Assembly (NCBI GenBank): GCA_037013495.1
Contig: CM072801.1
Coordinates: forward strand, 10,712,501-10,776,500
Direction of reading: 5' to 3'
Origin: Hippophae tibetana
Lineage: Eukaryota > Streptophyta > Magnoliopsida > Rosales > Elaeagnaceae
Length of the DNA stretch: 64,000 nucleotides
The notes under the pieces: model-generated
Databases searched by the model: none
Told to the model about the DNA's origin: nothing
What the model saw: only the letters and a program-made list of their open reading frames with translations
Shown here: piece by piece, positions 49,301-64,000 of the stretch
How positions within the stretch are numbered: position 1 is the first letter of the stretch
Layout of the letters: every line of letters starts with the position of its first letter
Translations under genes and position numbers: made by a program

Positions 49301-51780
49301 AATGAACCAAACGAGAAATTAGATCATGAACTTAAGAAGAGTAAATGATTTCGAACCATTAAGGATTATGGATTTTAATTTTATGTTTTTATCTTAGAAG
49401 AAGATCCCAAAACTCTTAAAAAAACATCATTTCTTTAAATGTCAACTTTTAGAAAGAAGCTATTAATTATAAAATGGATTCTCTTTTGTATAATAGAACT
49501 TGACATTTAATTTATCTACCTCTAAGTTGCAAGGCAATAAATTGTAGAGTGATACTTAAGAAGAAATTAAAACATGATAGTACAATATATATATTTATTT
49601 ATTGATACTTTTTCATTATTATTAGAATAACTTTCATAGTGTGCTATTTTCTCTTATTGTTATTCATGATCTTGTTGTGCACCAAATAAATGTTAAAACT
49701 ACTTTTTTAAATGGTGATTTAGAAGAAATTTACATAGAACAACTATAAGTTTTTGTTATCCCTGGTCAAGAAAATAAAGCTTACAAATTAAATAAGTCTC
49801 TCTATAGTTTGAAATAGTTACTTAAGCAATGTTATGAAAAATTTAGTAATCTTATTATTTCATATGGTTTTAAATTGGATGAAAGTGATAAGTGCATTTA
49901 CTATAAATCTAAATATGACATTTGCACTATTATATGTGTTTATATGGATGACTTACTTATCTTTGATTTTAATATTTATGTCATAAATAATGTGAAATAT
50001 TTATTATGTGCTAATTTTGATATAAAAGATCTCGAAGAAGCAAATGCGATCCTTGGAGTAAAGATCAATATGTCTAAAAAAGAGATTTTTTTATATCAAT
50101 CTCATTATATTGTGAAGGTCTTAAAGACATATAATTACTTTAATTATAAATCTGCATGTACTCTTTATGGTCATAATATAAAGTTGTTCAAGAATACCAA
50201 CAACGGTGTTAGACAATCTGAGTATGCGAGCATTATTAGTAACCTAAATTATACTAATGATTACACTAGGCTTGGCATGTATTATGTTGTGGTATTAGAT
50301 TTACTAATAGACATAGTATTGAACATTGTCATGTTATTGAAGAAGTCATAAGGTACCTAAAGAGAACTATGAACCTTAAATTATATTATCAGAAGTTTTC
50401 TGTTGTTTTAAAAAGATATAATTACTCTAATTAGAACATCTTTTTTAGAAGACTCCAAGGCAACTAATGACTATATATTTAGCATAAATGGTAGTATTGT
50501 TTCTTAAAAATATAAAAAAATATACTATTTTGGCTCGATCTACGATGGAGTTTGAGATGATAGCACTGACTACTACTAATGAGAAAATATGCTAGTTAAG
50601 AAGCCTATTAGATGATATTCCTTTATGGAAAAGACCAATTTCAACTCTTTTGATCCATTGAGATAGTACCACAGTTATTTCAAAAATTTAGAACCATTAC
50701 TATAATGGCAAGAGAAGACAAATACGTCGTAAGTATATTATTATTAGAGAATTTCTCTTTCATCGAGTTGTAATAGTGAATCATTTACGTATTGATAATA
50801 ATTTTATTGATCCTTTGATGAAAGTAATAGCTAGAGATAAGGTTTTCAAAACCTCGAAAGAAATGTAACTAAAACCTTTAGAGTGACGAGTCACTCATAA
50901 TGGTAACCAACTTATAGATTAGAGATTCCAAGAAATAAGTTCAATGGGTAATAACAAGCCATGAAATAATATATGATGAATCAAGTTATTATAAGTTATA
51001 TTCCATATTATTATAAGCATGAAATCTCAAAATGATTGAAGAATGAGTTAATTATTAACTCTTAATGAAATCTATACTATATGTAAAGTAGAGTACAGAG
51101 CTACAAAAGTACTCTTTAAAGACCCACATGTGTAAATGTGAAAATATGATTGCTTTCTATGGTATTTTGGGAACAAATTTACGGGAGCATTCATTGTAAA
51201 GACGTGCATAACCAAAACATGGATTTATAAACTATACTTAAAAAAGGTTGTGTGATGTTGTTAGAGTTCAAAACTAAGAGTTTCTTGAGTCTATTTTTCT
51301 AAATCATCTTCACTTGTAAAAATTAAAGTCAACAAACACTTTCTACATATGTACAATATTATATTTTGGTCGATTGTTCAATTAAAAATATTTTTAAAAA
51401 TTTAAGTGAGGGTTAGTTGGAAATGTTCTATATATTAAATGAATTTTTATAAAAGAATAAAAAGTTTATATCATGAGTTTATCCTTTCTATTATACTTAT
51501 CATACGTTTCATAGAAACATTTATTTGGAGGTGTTTATAAGATGTTAAGTTACGATTTAGGATTGAACCCCAAATAGTACTTACTTTATAGGAAGGGATA
51601 AAAGATAGATAATTATTGATTTACCTCTCACTCGTGAGTATCGTCATATGTCCTATTTATCAAGCCAAATGCAAGTGCGGTGAGGTAGCATACAATTTAT
51701 TTTTTAAATATATTTTATTTAATTATTATTTTTTAATTTAAAATTAAATATTTTCTTTAACACAAGCAAATTTCGATAAA
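46350..51780 (+). mobile_element. Ty1/copia retrotransposon, heavily broken
   Basis: Two diverged LTR-like ends are recognisable by shared order of words: about 46355-46650 (GAAATATTCTATATAT ... TTTAATTTAAAATTAAATAT) and about 51417-51760 (GAAATGTTCTATATAT ... TTTAATTTAAAATTAAATAT). A purine-rich tract (AAGTGAGGGT) precedes the second. The outer limits are approximate. Recognisable parts: gag of the UBN2 type (about 47220-47700, DKSMEAHSHKRQKITYEI), GAG-pre-integrase and integrase (about 48150-49000, RSDRGTKYDSS), reverse transcriptase (about 49640-50330, ICVYMDDLLIF) and RNase H (about 50400-50880, GKRRQIRRKYIIIREF). The longest open part is 158 codons. Broken, with well over a dozen breaks; from the LTR divergence this is the oldest of the LTR elements here. 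Confidence 0.85.
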
Positions 51781-52897
51781 TTCGTCCCTATTTTATTAGT
51801 CTACTATAAGAATTTGTGATTTACATTTATTTATTTTTAAAATACATTTAAATTAGTTTGATTTTATGCCAATATTAAATTAATAAATAACATATAATAT
51901 TTAATCAATAATTTAATTAAAAAAATATTTAAACTAAAATTATACACTAACTTTTAAGGTGAAAAAAACCTTTGAAAATAAAGAAGTTATTGAGATTTCA
52001 AAAAGAAAAAAAGAAATTTTGATATGTTTTTAATTAATTATAGTAAATATTTATAACAATGAACATTATAATAAAATAATACAAATTGTTTCATTTTTTA
52101 AGTTACATGAAAAAATAATTAAAATTATATGATTATAAATATATATTATATATATAAATATAATAACATAATATATAGTTCAATTCGATTAAATATCAAT
52201 TTATAAACTTTAAAAACTTAATCAACTTAATACGAATAAATTTTTGTATTATTAAAACCAAAATCAAACTTTTTAACCCTATAAAACATAAAATTCAAAT
52301 CAATTTAACTTAATTTTAATTTTTTAAATTAATTTATCAGTTATTATATATACCACTAGTTTAAATTCACTTTCTTTATAATTGGTTAGAAAATGGTGAT
52401 TTTGTTTTTTGTTTGTGGTTGAACAAGAGAGAATATAACAGGGCGTAAAATTTCAACAAAGATGCTCTGAAATAATTGGGTAGAAAGCAGCTTTAGATAA
52501 TCTGTTTTGTTCCCTATCTCACACCACCACGAGAACAGAATCTCAAATGTAATAGGCGCTACTTTAATAATTGATTTTATAATCACATTTAAAAAATCTT
52601 AATTTTATTAATATCATAAATAAAAGTTTTCTTTTAATTTTATTATTATGTAATAAATGTACTTAATAACCATAATGAAGTTGATGACTTCACAGCCTTT
52701 CTCAACGTATGTGATTGAATAGATGTCCTTGTTCATGGACCCACCCAATTTACTGATCGTAGGAGAAGTTGGCTGATATTGGTTGCTGAAAAAGGAGAAG
52801 TTGGCTGCTTAGATTTTGAATTATTGTGATGAAGGTGATGTTTCATCCATAAATTATATATATATATATATATACACAGTTGACTAAAAATCTTATT

Positions 52898-52995
52898 CAA
52901 TAATCAATAATCAATAATCAATAATCAATAATCAATAATCAATAATCAATAATCAATAATCAATAATCAATAATCAATAATCAATAATCAATAAT
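52898..52995. repeat. Perfect heptamer array, 14 copies of CAATAAT
   Basis: Exactly 14 uninterrupted copies of CAATAAT (98 bases), with no mismatch. It follows a TA repeat and a TTGACTAAAAATCTTATT spacer. Perfect conservation implies recent expansion and likely length polymorphism. The unit is not a telomere repeat. Confidence 0.97.
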
Positions 52996-55000
52996 AAACT
53001 CAATTAATTTTTACCAATCATGCTACCTCAAAACGGTGGTGTTTCATCCATAAGAACTATTTTTTATGTCGTTACATCGTCAGCTGTTCATGTTCATCCC
53101 CATGCGTATACTTGGACACCTAATAGCAAAAAAGAGTGTAGACTCGCATGCGCGAGACACAAACAAGTGATAGGGACAAGCAACTTAATTTTTGATAAAA
53201 GAAATTTGTTTGCACTTATAAACATATATATATTTGTTTTAAAAAGTATATAATAATCCACCTTTTAAGTTTATAATTTTAATATTTTTTTTTCTTTTAT
53301 CATAATACACACTCAATTATATTCTTTCTATATATATATACTTTTATTATATTATTGTAAATTTTTTATTAAGCATACTCTAATAGAATAATAAAAGTTA
53401 AGAATTAAATACTATAAGAATTATTTTGTTTGTAGCACTGACATATTTTAATCACTTGAATTTCATAATAGATATTTAGATTAATCTATTAGTAAAAATA
53501 TAATATTTTAATTATTTTTAAATAGTAAAGTATTATTAAATTAATAAAAAAAATTAAAATAATAATAAATTGGATTTAATGGGAATAAAATTATTATTTT
53601 ATTTTAATAATTTAAAATTAAATTTGAGTTATATAAATTATTTTTATTTTTTTGATCAATTTTTTTTTGCAAATATTATATTTTATGATTTTTTTTTTGT
53701 ATTTTGGGTACTTTTATGTATCATAATTTTTATAAAAATCAATTACTTTATCATATAAAAAAATAAAAGTTATATACGTCAATAAATTATAAAATTAGTA
53801 GAGTTGGAATTATAAGGATCAACGCTTTTATATCAACTATCTTTAGATACTATTACTAGAAGATGAACACACCTCCATTGTATTACTCAAAATAGGGGTA
53901 ACCATATGTGTGATCTTCCACCATGTTGGATTGGAGAGCTCATCTATGTGGTTTCAACACTATTAAATTTGTAATTTTTTAAACTATGTGGCCCCTAATT
54001 TTGGTATTGTAAAGTGTATAATTTCGATCTATATGTTATATTTATAAAAAATACGATATAATTTTTTTTTCAAAAAAATATAAAAAAATTATATAAAATA
54101 TAAAATTTATAAAATATAAAATTTATAAAAACAGTTGATTAAAAAAACTAACTAACATAAATTAATTTTAATAATATATCAAACAAGTTTCTTTCTCATG
54201 AAATTCATGAATGAAATTGTCTATAGTTTATCATCACTTATTACAGAATTACATATAAATTTTTTAACTTTAATTTATTCATTTTTACATTAATAATATT
54301 TTATAAATTATATCTACTATTGAATATTGATTTGTTCTCATTTCTTATAAATAAAAGTAGATGTTTCACCAAAAACGTGCTAAAAATACATGTTATCCTT
54401 AGTAATTAATCACGAAGATTAAGTGGATTAAGTGTATATGTATTTTTTGTGTTATTTAATTATGTATATATATATATATATATTGTTTTTATTTTTATAT
54501 TTCAAAAATTTGTAATTTAATTTTTAACTTATTAATAAAATATAACCTAGTTTTTTAAATTTTTGTATTTTATAAATCTATATTTTGTGATATTAAATTG
54601 AAAAATTTGTAAGTAAATTAGGTAATTTTAAAAATAAGAATTAGAAAATTTACATTGATTTTAACAAACAAAAAAAAAACCAAAAATTGACGCAAATTTG
54701 CATTGGTACACCGAAACAAAATTTGCAATAATTTACAATAACCGACACAAAAATTACTGCACTATTATTTGCGTCTTTCTGTTAAAACAATGCAAAACGG
54801 AAGCAAATTCACTTTTAGTGCAGAGTGGATCAAATTGCAGATTACTATAACGATCCACGTTCATGCCTCATAAATGCCAATTATGATCTAGTAACAATTA
54901 TGATTGTAACGAACACAACAGTAGTATAATTAAATATTCATTAATTGCCAATTATAATTTAAGCCTATTATATTTTAAATTCATATTTATTAATTGAAAG

Positions 55001-55069
55001 ATATAAATTTATTTTTAAAAAAAATTATATAAATTTATTTTTAAAAAAAATTATATAAATTTATTTTAT
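55001..55069. repeat. 26-base tandem repeat, about 2.7 copies
   Basis: The unit begins ATATAAATTTATTTTT and has an A8 tract. Copies start at 55001, 55027 and 55053 and are identical until the third breaks off. Confidence 0.9.
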
Positions 55070-56742
55070 AAATATAATAGACTCGTATTGTTTCACTTTT
55101 TTTTAAGAAAATATGACAAAAATAATTCATTATTTTTACAAAATAAAATTTTGTTATTATTCTTATAAAGATATCATATTTGTGCTTTTACAATTTGTAA
55201 TGAACTAAAGTGTTTTCTTTAAAATTGTATTTGTGTTACATGCTTTTTTTTCCTACTAAAGTGGGACATCATTAATTTTTTTAAAAATAAATTTTTATAA
55301 TTATTTTTGTAAATATATATATTAAACTTGTTTCTTTTAATTTATAAGATAAATATATTTTTATTAAAAATAATCGAATTTAACTATTTTTTTTCAATTT
55401 ATTATATAACTATTGATATAAGATACATTACATGCTAAAGAAAAAATAATTCAATAATTACTCATCATTTAGTTATTATTTTACAATAACTTAACCGATA
55501 ACTTAATGTATAAAGAATTTATAATTTGAATTTGCTTTACTAACCATACATGAGCCATTGATCATATCAATTTTTTTTTTGTTGCTAAATCAGTCAATTT
55601 AGAAAATAATTAGAATAATATAACAAAATAATAAGCATTAGCTTCAACTTGAATTAAATTACATAAATGTAAATGTAAATCTTGCAAATGAAATGATCTT
55701 TCTACTTTATTAATTAATTAGCAACTGTATCTACTACTCTATTACATTCTCTAGGAACCCATTTGAACACACAGCAGCTAAAGAAGTTCATTACTGGTTG
55801 GGTTTCAGAAAGATAGTTTATGATATTTCTACGATCACTTGTCAAAAACAACCTTTGAACATCTAATTGAACGTGCAAGTCCCACTGCTCTTGTTTCTGC
55901 TTCTTCTGGAGACGTTGAATTCAGTAATTTTCCACATTTACCCACTAGCTAGCTATATCGATCTCCAAAATGATTTCTTACTACAAAAACCTAAATTATT
56001 AATAAAACTAGCATCTGAATTGAACACAATAAAACCTTGAAAGAACAGGTTAATTTGACGCATTTGCTAGATAAATTGCCAATGAATCCCTCTGTTACAA
56101 TATTCAATTGAAGATCTTCCAAAGATTCATTACAATAATACTCAACACATTTCCTTATTTAGTGATCTTCTTAACCCATTAGCCAAGTAAGTGAAATTTT
56201 CTTTCTTATTTTAAAACACAAAATTATTTCTTATTCTCTACTATGTTCAATATAATAGTTATTGTAAAATCAAATTTATATATATATAATAGAAATAAAG
56301 CAATCCATAAAGCATGAAAGAAATTACATTCCTGCATCAAATATTTCACTAGCTGTTTCTTCTAACTGATTGTATAAGGACCAAGTTGTATTAATGTCGG
56401 ATAATAATCTTTTAACTTTTGTTTTGACCATCAAGGTATCTAATTAATAATATTTTTCCCAAGAAAATCTCGTATCTTTCGTGAATTTTAATATTCCATA
56501 ATAACTTCCAAATTGGATCTACACTAATATTATTCAGCTTCAAAACAATAACAGTATAAACTGATTTAACTGAATATTCTTCCAACCTAATAGCAATCCA
56601 AATCAATTTGTCAACCAAATATGGATTTAGACTCCTCAGTCTACTAAATACCAACACAGATTTAATATCAAACAAGGTGTATAATATATTCCAAATCCAA
56701 CCATTATTTTACAATACTAAATCCTTGATTTTGAGTTGATTA

Positions 56743-57019
56743 TGTTGAAAAATTATACAAATTTTTGATAAACCATATTTATGAAGAAAATAATAATAAA
56801 CAAAATAACATACAAATTTGATAACGGAGTTCGACCAATATTGTTTACGTCTCAATTTTTTCTCTCAATTCGAATTAACACTTGGTTGATTAATTCATTA
56901 CAATTACACGTATATTTATAGAAAAATTCACTCCTTGAATTACTCATGAAATTAATGGTTCATTGAATTGTTACTTGTTTTGCTCCTTAAATTAAAAAGT
57001 TTTATAATAATCTACGACA
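56743..57019 (-). repeat. 3' LTR of the nested copia element
   Basis: 277 bases with TG...CA ends; matches 59756-60093 except for a stretch present only in the longer copy. It abuts the GATTA target copy. Confidence 0.88.
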
Positions 57020-59755
57020 ATCTCTCACTTGAAGACTGATTTCAATCTATCTTCACACCTCGATCAATGCAATAACTTTTCTAGTCTTGTTACTCTAGTA
57101 GACCAACTCAAGTTGAGCACAACTTCAATTTCAGGGCAAGCTCTCACTTGCTGACATCTCGAGTCTGAAAAACTTTATCATAGCATTCAGGCTCTCCTCC
57201 ATCAGTCAACAACATAAAATTTATGTATCTCTTGTTAGGCATAGAAGGTCGAGAAGACCTTCTCAATACAGAAGCTATAGTAGGAGGTTGTGATGTGCTG
57301 GACTGTTGAGCAGTGCTCTGTCCAACGAGTTCCTCTGGCTAAGGACTTGCTATAATTGGTTCCTTCACGGAACTATCTGAGACATCATATGCATCTACAA
57401 AATACTGACTCATTCTGCTTTGAGTTGTTGGTGTCTGTTTTATGCATGTCCTTGTACATCAATCTTTCATTGAAAATCACATCTCTACTATAGATCACTT
57501 TCTTGTTTTCGTCATCCTAAATACGGTAGCCAAACTCATCCTCACCATTTCCGATGAAGATGTATTTCTTAGATTTGAGATAAAGCTTATTCATGCCTTG
57601 ATCACTCATATGCAAAAATGTTACACATTCAAAAACTTTTAAATATGATAGTTTTACCTCTTTTCTACTCAATATCTCCTCTAGTATTCTGTGCTCCAGT
57701 GGAATATATGAGCCTCAGTTGGTCAAGTAAGCTATCATGTTGACTACTTCTGCCCAAAACAACTTCGGTAGACCTGACTATATACGAATGCTTCTGGCTC
57801 TTTCTGTCAACGTTCGGTTCATATGCTCAGCTATACCATTGTGTTGAGGCGTGCCTGGCACAGCTCTTTCCATTCTAATCTCGTGCTTATAACATAATTT
57901 TTTGAATCTAATGTCTTCATATTCACCACATTATCAACTATGAGCTTTTTGATTTTCAAATATGTCTCATTTTCAACCATAGCTTTCCATCTTCTAAAAG
58001 CTTTAAATATTTCAGACTTATTCTTTAGAAAGTAAACTCATACCTTCCGAGAGTGATCATCAATGACAGTCACGAAGTACTGTTTCCCACCAATGGATGA
58101 GACAGACGTTGTTCCCCAAACATCAGAATGGATAAACTTTAACCTTTCCTTCTTTGGGGTTATGTCACTTGTCTGAAGGTTGATTCTCTTTTGCTTTCCA
58201 AGTATGAATCTTCACACATGTCTATCTCTGTAGGCTATAGGCCTAAACGTTTTCCCTTTGAGTGCATAATATTCATCATTTTCTCACTCATGTGGCCTAG
58301 TCTCTAGTACCACAGATTTGGTGTTTCATTGCCTACTACAACTGCGATTGAACAACGTGCCTCTATTGTCATGTAAAGAGTGTCACTCTTATTCCCTCGA
58401 GCAACCATCATTTCATCTTTTGAAATCTTCAAATCATCACCATGGAAGATCGTAGTGTAGCATTCACTAGCCAATTGTCCTACTGAGATTAAGTTCTTTC
58501 TTAGGTCGGGAATATGCCTGACATTCTTCAGTTCCCAAACAGACCAGTTCAACTTAATCTTCACTACACCTTTGTCAATAATACCACACGATTGATCATC
58601 ACCAAGATATACCTTTCCAAGGTTTTCGGGGACATATTTCTCAAAGAATTCTTTCTATGAAGTAACATGGAATGATGCTCTAGAGTCTAACACCCAAAAT
58701 TCTTCGTTGCTTTCCAAATAGCATATCAATGCATCATCTCCTCCATCTCCTTATAAGATGGAAGTAAAATTTGCCTCTACCTTCACTTGTTTGTCCTTCG
58801 GTGCACTTTTGCAATGATTTTTGTAGTGTTATGTTCTTCCATAATTCCAACACTCGATAGTCTTCAAGCTATGAGAATTATTAGGATTCTTGGATTTGGA
58901 CCTCTTGTCCTTTGATCTACCTTAGTAGTTTGTTCTTCCACGTCCATTCCCTCTGGTTGAATCTCTTCCTCTTGACTCTATATGTAAAACTGAAGAGGTT
59001 GATGATTCACCTAACTTTCTATGTCAGATCTCTTCATTGAGAACTAGATCACGAACATGATCAAATTTGAACTTATTGCTTCATGATAAACTACTCACAG
59101 CTATGACAGTAATATTCTAGCTTTCTAGTAAAGAAGACAAAAGTATCAATGCTCATACTTCTTCATCGAATTCAATTTCTACTAAAGTTAACTGGGTTGT
59201 GATTGTGTTGAGTTCATTGAGGTATTGAGCTACCGATACACCTTCCTTCATTCGCAAGTTGAACAAATGCCTCATCAATGCAATTTGTTTAAGGCCGATG
59301 ACTTCTCATACATATTAGAGAGAGATGCCATAAGACCCACTATGGTCTTTTACTTTGCTATGTTGAAAGCAATATTGCGGGATAATATCAATCGAATAAC
59401 TCTTAGGGCTTGTCTTTCTAGAAGATTCCAATCTTCTTCCTTCATAGCCTTTGGCTTCTTTCTTGAGAAATGTTGATATAGATTTCTTTGATACAAATAA
59501 TCATCTACTTGCATTTTCCAAAACCTAAAATCTGTGCTATCAAATTTCTCGAGTTTCACCCTTCCTTCATCTGCGACCATTCCTCCCACTCAAATCTGAC
59601 TTCCTCTGGATCGTTTCTGACTATTTTTGTAAACCATCATGTATTAGAACACCTCCGTCAATGAACAAATATCGTCGACAAAATTTCACTATTCACATAA
59701 ATAATATCCTTGTAAGAAAATGATAGAAATCATCACCAAAAGCTTTGATACCAAG

Positions 59756-60093
59756 TAAATTCTCGATAAGCTAGATTTATGAGAAAACAAAATAGACAAA
59801 ATAACACACAAATTTGATAACGGAGTTCGACCAATCTTACTTACATCTCCAGACCTACTGTAGATCTTTTTACTGAAAGGGAAGAAATTACACAAAAGAA
59901 AATTACTCTCAATTTTCTCTTACAGAAAACTTTTTTCTCTAAGTTTTTCTCTCAATTGGAATAAGTACTTGGTTGATTAATTCATTATAATTACACATCT
60001 ATTTATAGAAAAATTCACTCCTTAAAATTACTCCTTAAATTAAGCTCATTGTTTTGCTCCTTAAATTAAGTAGTTTTATAACAATTTCTAACA
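59756..60093 (-). repeat. 5' LTR of the nested copia element
   Basis: About 338 bases. On the minus strand it starts TGTTAGAAATTG next to GATTA and ends beside the primer-binding site. The inner end is defined to within one or two bases. Confidence 0.88.
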
Positions 60094-60345
60094 GATTATT
60101 CCTATCTTAATCTAGTTGAATTCTAATTGACTTAAAATTTGGCGAAAAAGTATCCATGGATCTACCCAAACATCAATATTCTTCCCGTTACCAATTTGAA
60201 AAACACATACCTTTTGTTAATATATCACTTGAATCACATATATACTTAAGTAAAAGAATCTCCAATTTTTGGTTTGACGTTCAAGAAAGGTTCTCTTTGA
60301 CAATATTTCTCTCAAAGAAGTTTAGTACAAAAATTATTTGAATTT

Positions 60346-60780
60346 GTAACAAAATATCATCCTAATTTTGATAATAAAGTCAAATATATCTGTATTAGAA
60401 ATTGATACTTTCTATATTATATTATGTAATTAAAATCATTGAAATATTTATACTAATAATTATAAGTTATACATGTGATGTACTATGATTAGAAATTGAT
60501 ACTTATGTATAATTAATTTGTAACTAAATAAGTTCAAAATTTGAACTAATAATGGCGAAGATTTAAGACTCATTTGGGAGTGAGATATGGTTTTTGATCA
60601 ACAAAGATGAAAGGCGACGAAGAACGAATTCTAATTGATATTTTGCGTGAATAGTTGGCACTGATTTTAGAAGATATAAGTTTGAGGTTAGTTTTGGACT
60701 GCAAAAATATTAGTTTGCGATTTTTTTTTTCCGTCTAATATTGGATTATTTAAGCTATTCTCTCTCTCTCTCTCTGTTTT
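60346..60780. other. Spacer upstream of the RPS3 promoter
   Basis: AT-rich sequence with a CT microsatellite at 60758-60775. No open frame or RNA gene is seen. The LINE similarity fades at about 60345. Confidence 0.5.
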
Positions 60781-60824
60781 TTTTAAAGAGCGGGCTTGAA
60801 GTGACGGGCCTTCGTGCTCGTATT

Positions 60825-60830
60825 AGCCCA
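60825..60830 (-). promoter_or_regulatory. Site II element (TGGGCT) of the RPS3 promoter
   Basis: AGCCCA on the plus strand is TGGGCT on the minus, the TCP-bound site II motif (TGGGCY) found in plant ribosomal protein promoters. It lies about 140 bases upstream of the RPS3 start codon and 50 bases upstream of the telo-box, the usual arrangement. Confidence 0.65.
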
Positions 60831-60879
60831 CTAGGCTCAAACCCTTACAAATATATATAGTCAGTATTTAGTTTGACCA

Positions 60880-60887
60880 AAACCCTA
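60880..60887 (+). promoter_or_regulatory. Telo-box (AAACCCTA) of the RPS3 promoter
   Basis: An exact AAACCCTA about 80 bases upstream of the start codon. Telo-boxes near the transcription start, combined with site II motifs, mark growth-coordinated expression of plant translation genes. A TATATATAG sequence at 60851-60859 may serve as the TATA box. Confidence 0.75.
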
Positions 60888-60966
60888 TCGCGTTTGTGAT
60901 ATTTCTGTGCTCAACTCCATCGGACCATCGCTTCTGCTATTGTAGATTTGCTTTGAATCGGCAAAG

Positions 60967-63806
<2,840 letters not shown>

Positions 63807-64000
63807 AGGCGTTTCATTTTTCTTTTGGAAATGTTAAGTTACAGAGACGTGGCCAAGTGTTTTTTCTTTAAACATAATTAGCAAAAAAAGGTGTTTTTTA
63901 ACAGAATCAAAATTATTTCTCCAATGGGCAAGTTTTATGATTTTTTGCAAATTTTTTTGATATTCTTTATTTTGGTGTTTTAATTATGCTGCTTTCTGGT

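Larger units (their letters stand above)
51781..55690. other. AT-rich spacer with tandem repeats
   Basis: No gene is seen. Contents: AT repeats (52856-52874, 54466-54482), a heptamer array (52898-52995) and a 26-base tandem repeat (55001-55069). A less AT-rich patch (53010-53180) has a short open frame starting at ATG 53020 that resembles nothing I know. A motif GTTTCATCCATAA is present on both sides of the heptamer array (about 52840 and 53040). Confidence 0.5.
56743..60093 (-). mobile_element. Ty1/copia retrotransposon, broken, nested in the LINE
   Basis: Minus-strand element with target duplication GATTA at 56738-56742 and 60094-60098. LTRs: 59756-60093 (5') and 56743-57019 (3'), sharing words such as CAAATTTGATAACGGAGTTC and ACTTGGTTGATTAATTCATT. 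The initiator-Met type primer-binding site TGGTATCAAAGC is the complement of 59742-59753, and the purine tract AAGTGAGAGAT lies next to 57020. Recognisable parts on the minus strand: gag (about 59590-59230, VKLEKFDSTDFRFWKMQVDD), zinc knuckle (about 58870-58800), protease and GAG-pre-integrase (about 58710-58250, WELKNVRHIPDLRKNLISVG) and integrase (about 58100-57640). I see no reverse transcriptase or RNase H, and at about 3.35 kb it is short for copia. Broken, with roughly ten breaks. Confidence 0.9.
55690..60345 (-). mobile_element. LINE (L1-type) 3' fragment, interrupted by a copia element
   Basis: Read on the minus strand, the C-terminal part of a plant LINE ORF2 is recognisable, with a later insertion at 56743-60093. 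The upstream piece (60345 down to 60094) has the FLNVKPKIGDSFT block and GNGKNIDVWVDPW, which precede the zinc-binding domain of plant non-LTR reverse transcriptases. The downstream piece continues with LFDIKSVLVFSRLRSLNPY and the zf-RVT domain (56412-56675: DKLIWIAIRLEEYSVKSVY, IWKLLWNIKIHERYEIFLGK). Then comes an RNase H-like region (about 55960-55700: SPEEAETRAVGLARSIRC ... FKWVPRECNRVVDTVAN). Several stops and shifts interrupt the frames and the reverse transcriptase core is missing, so it is a dead 5'-truncated copy. It shows no poly(A) tail or target duplication that I can define. Confidence 0.8.

Noticed and set aside
53020-53253. 77-codon frame starting MLPQNGGVSS
   Set aside because: Only the first 50 codons lie in balanced-composition DNA, there is no similarity I know, and there is no splice or promoter context; more likely chance next to the heptamer array.
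54660-54850. Possible DNA transposon end (GACGCAAATTTGCATTGG ... TTTGCGTC)
   Set aside because: Short inverse words GACGCAAAT/ATTTGCGTC occur about 90 bases apart, but there is no target duplication and no matching second end; could be a tiny hairpin only.

Overview
This is nuclear DNA of a flowering plant, almost certainly a eudicot. Genes have GT-AG introns, there is a TT2-type R2R3-MYB and a plant-type Mediator subunit 20, the Ty1/copia elements are primed by initiator-Met tRNA, and the intergenic DNA is very AT-rich. I cannot name the species.

Layout. (1) 1-2230: the last four exons of a thimet-oligopeptidase-like M3 metallopeptidase, + strand. (2) 4227-15377: a decayed MED20 (Mediator subunit 20) gene, + strand. 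A 3.05 kb non-autonomous LTR retrotransposon (4948-8001, target duplication AGTTG) splits its third exon. A 6.2 kb Ty1/copia element (8460-14630) lies in its next intron. The exonic element has one unbroken 815-codon frame made partly of captured host sequence: a VQ-motif (MVQ/VQ4-like) piece and the C-terminal half of a plastid-type NAD malate dehydrogenase. (3) 15.4-23.4 kb: AT-rich DNA with no gene seen. (4) 23429-24933, - strand: an intact three-exon R2R3-MYB of the TT2 / subgroup 5 type, the class that controls proanthocyanidin synthesis. (5) 25.1-43.1 kb: a long AT-rich gene-free stretch with a hAT-type MITE, a 259 bp tandem duplication, microsatellites and two GC-richer islands. (6) 43.1-45.2 kb: an ELF4-like clock gene with a 5'-UTR intron and a short upstream ORF. 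(7) 46.35-51.8 kb: a heavily decayed Ty1/copia copy. (8) 52.9 kb: a perfect 14-copy heptamer array. (9) 55.7-60.3 kb: a LINE fragment (- strand) holding a nested 3.35 kb copia element (56743-60093, target duplication GATTA). (10) 60.8-63.9 kb: a complete six-exon RPS3 (uS3) gene with a telo-box and site II promoter and a large third intron containing an internal duplication.

The host genes are unrelated in function and are not an operon or cluster. The most notable structure is the MED20 locus, where an older intronic copia insertion and a younger exonic insertion carrying captured host gene pieces sit in a gene copy that also has a nonsense codon and two damaged splice acceptors. All ages and similarities were judged by eye; no alignment or database search was run.
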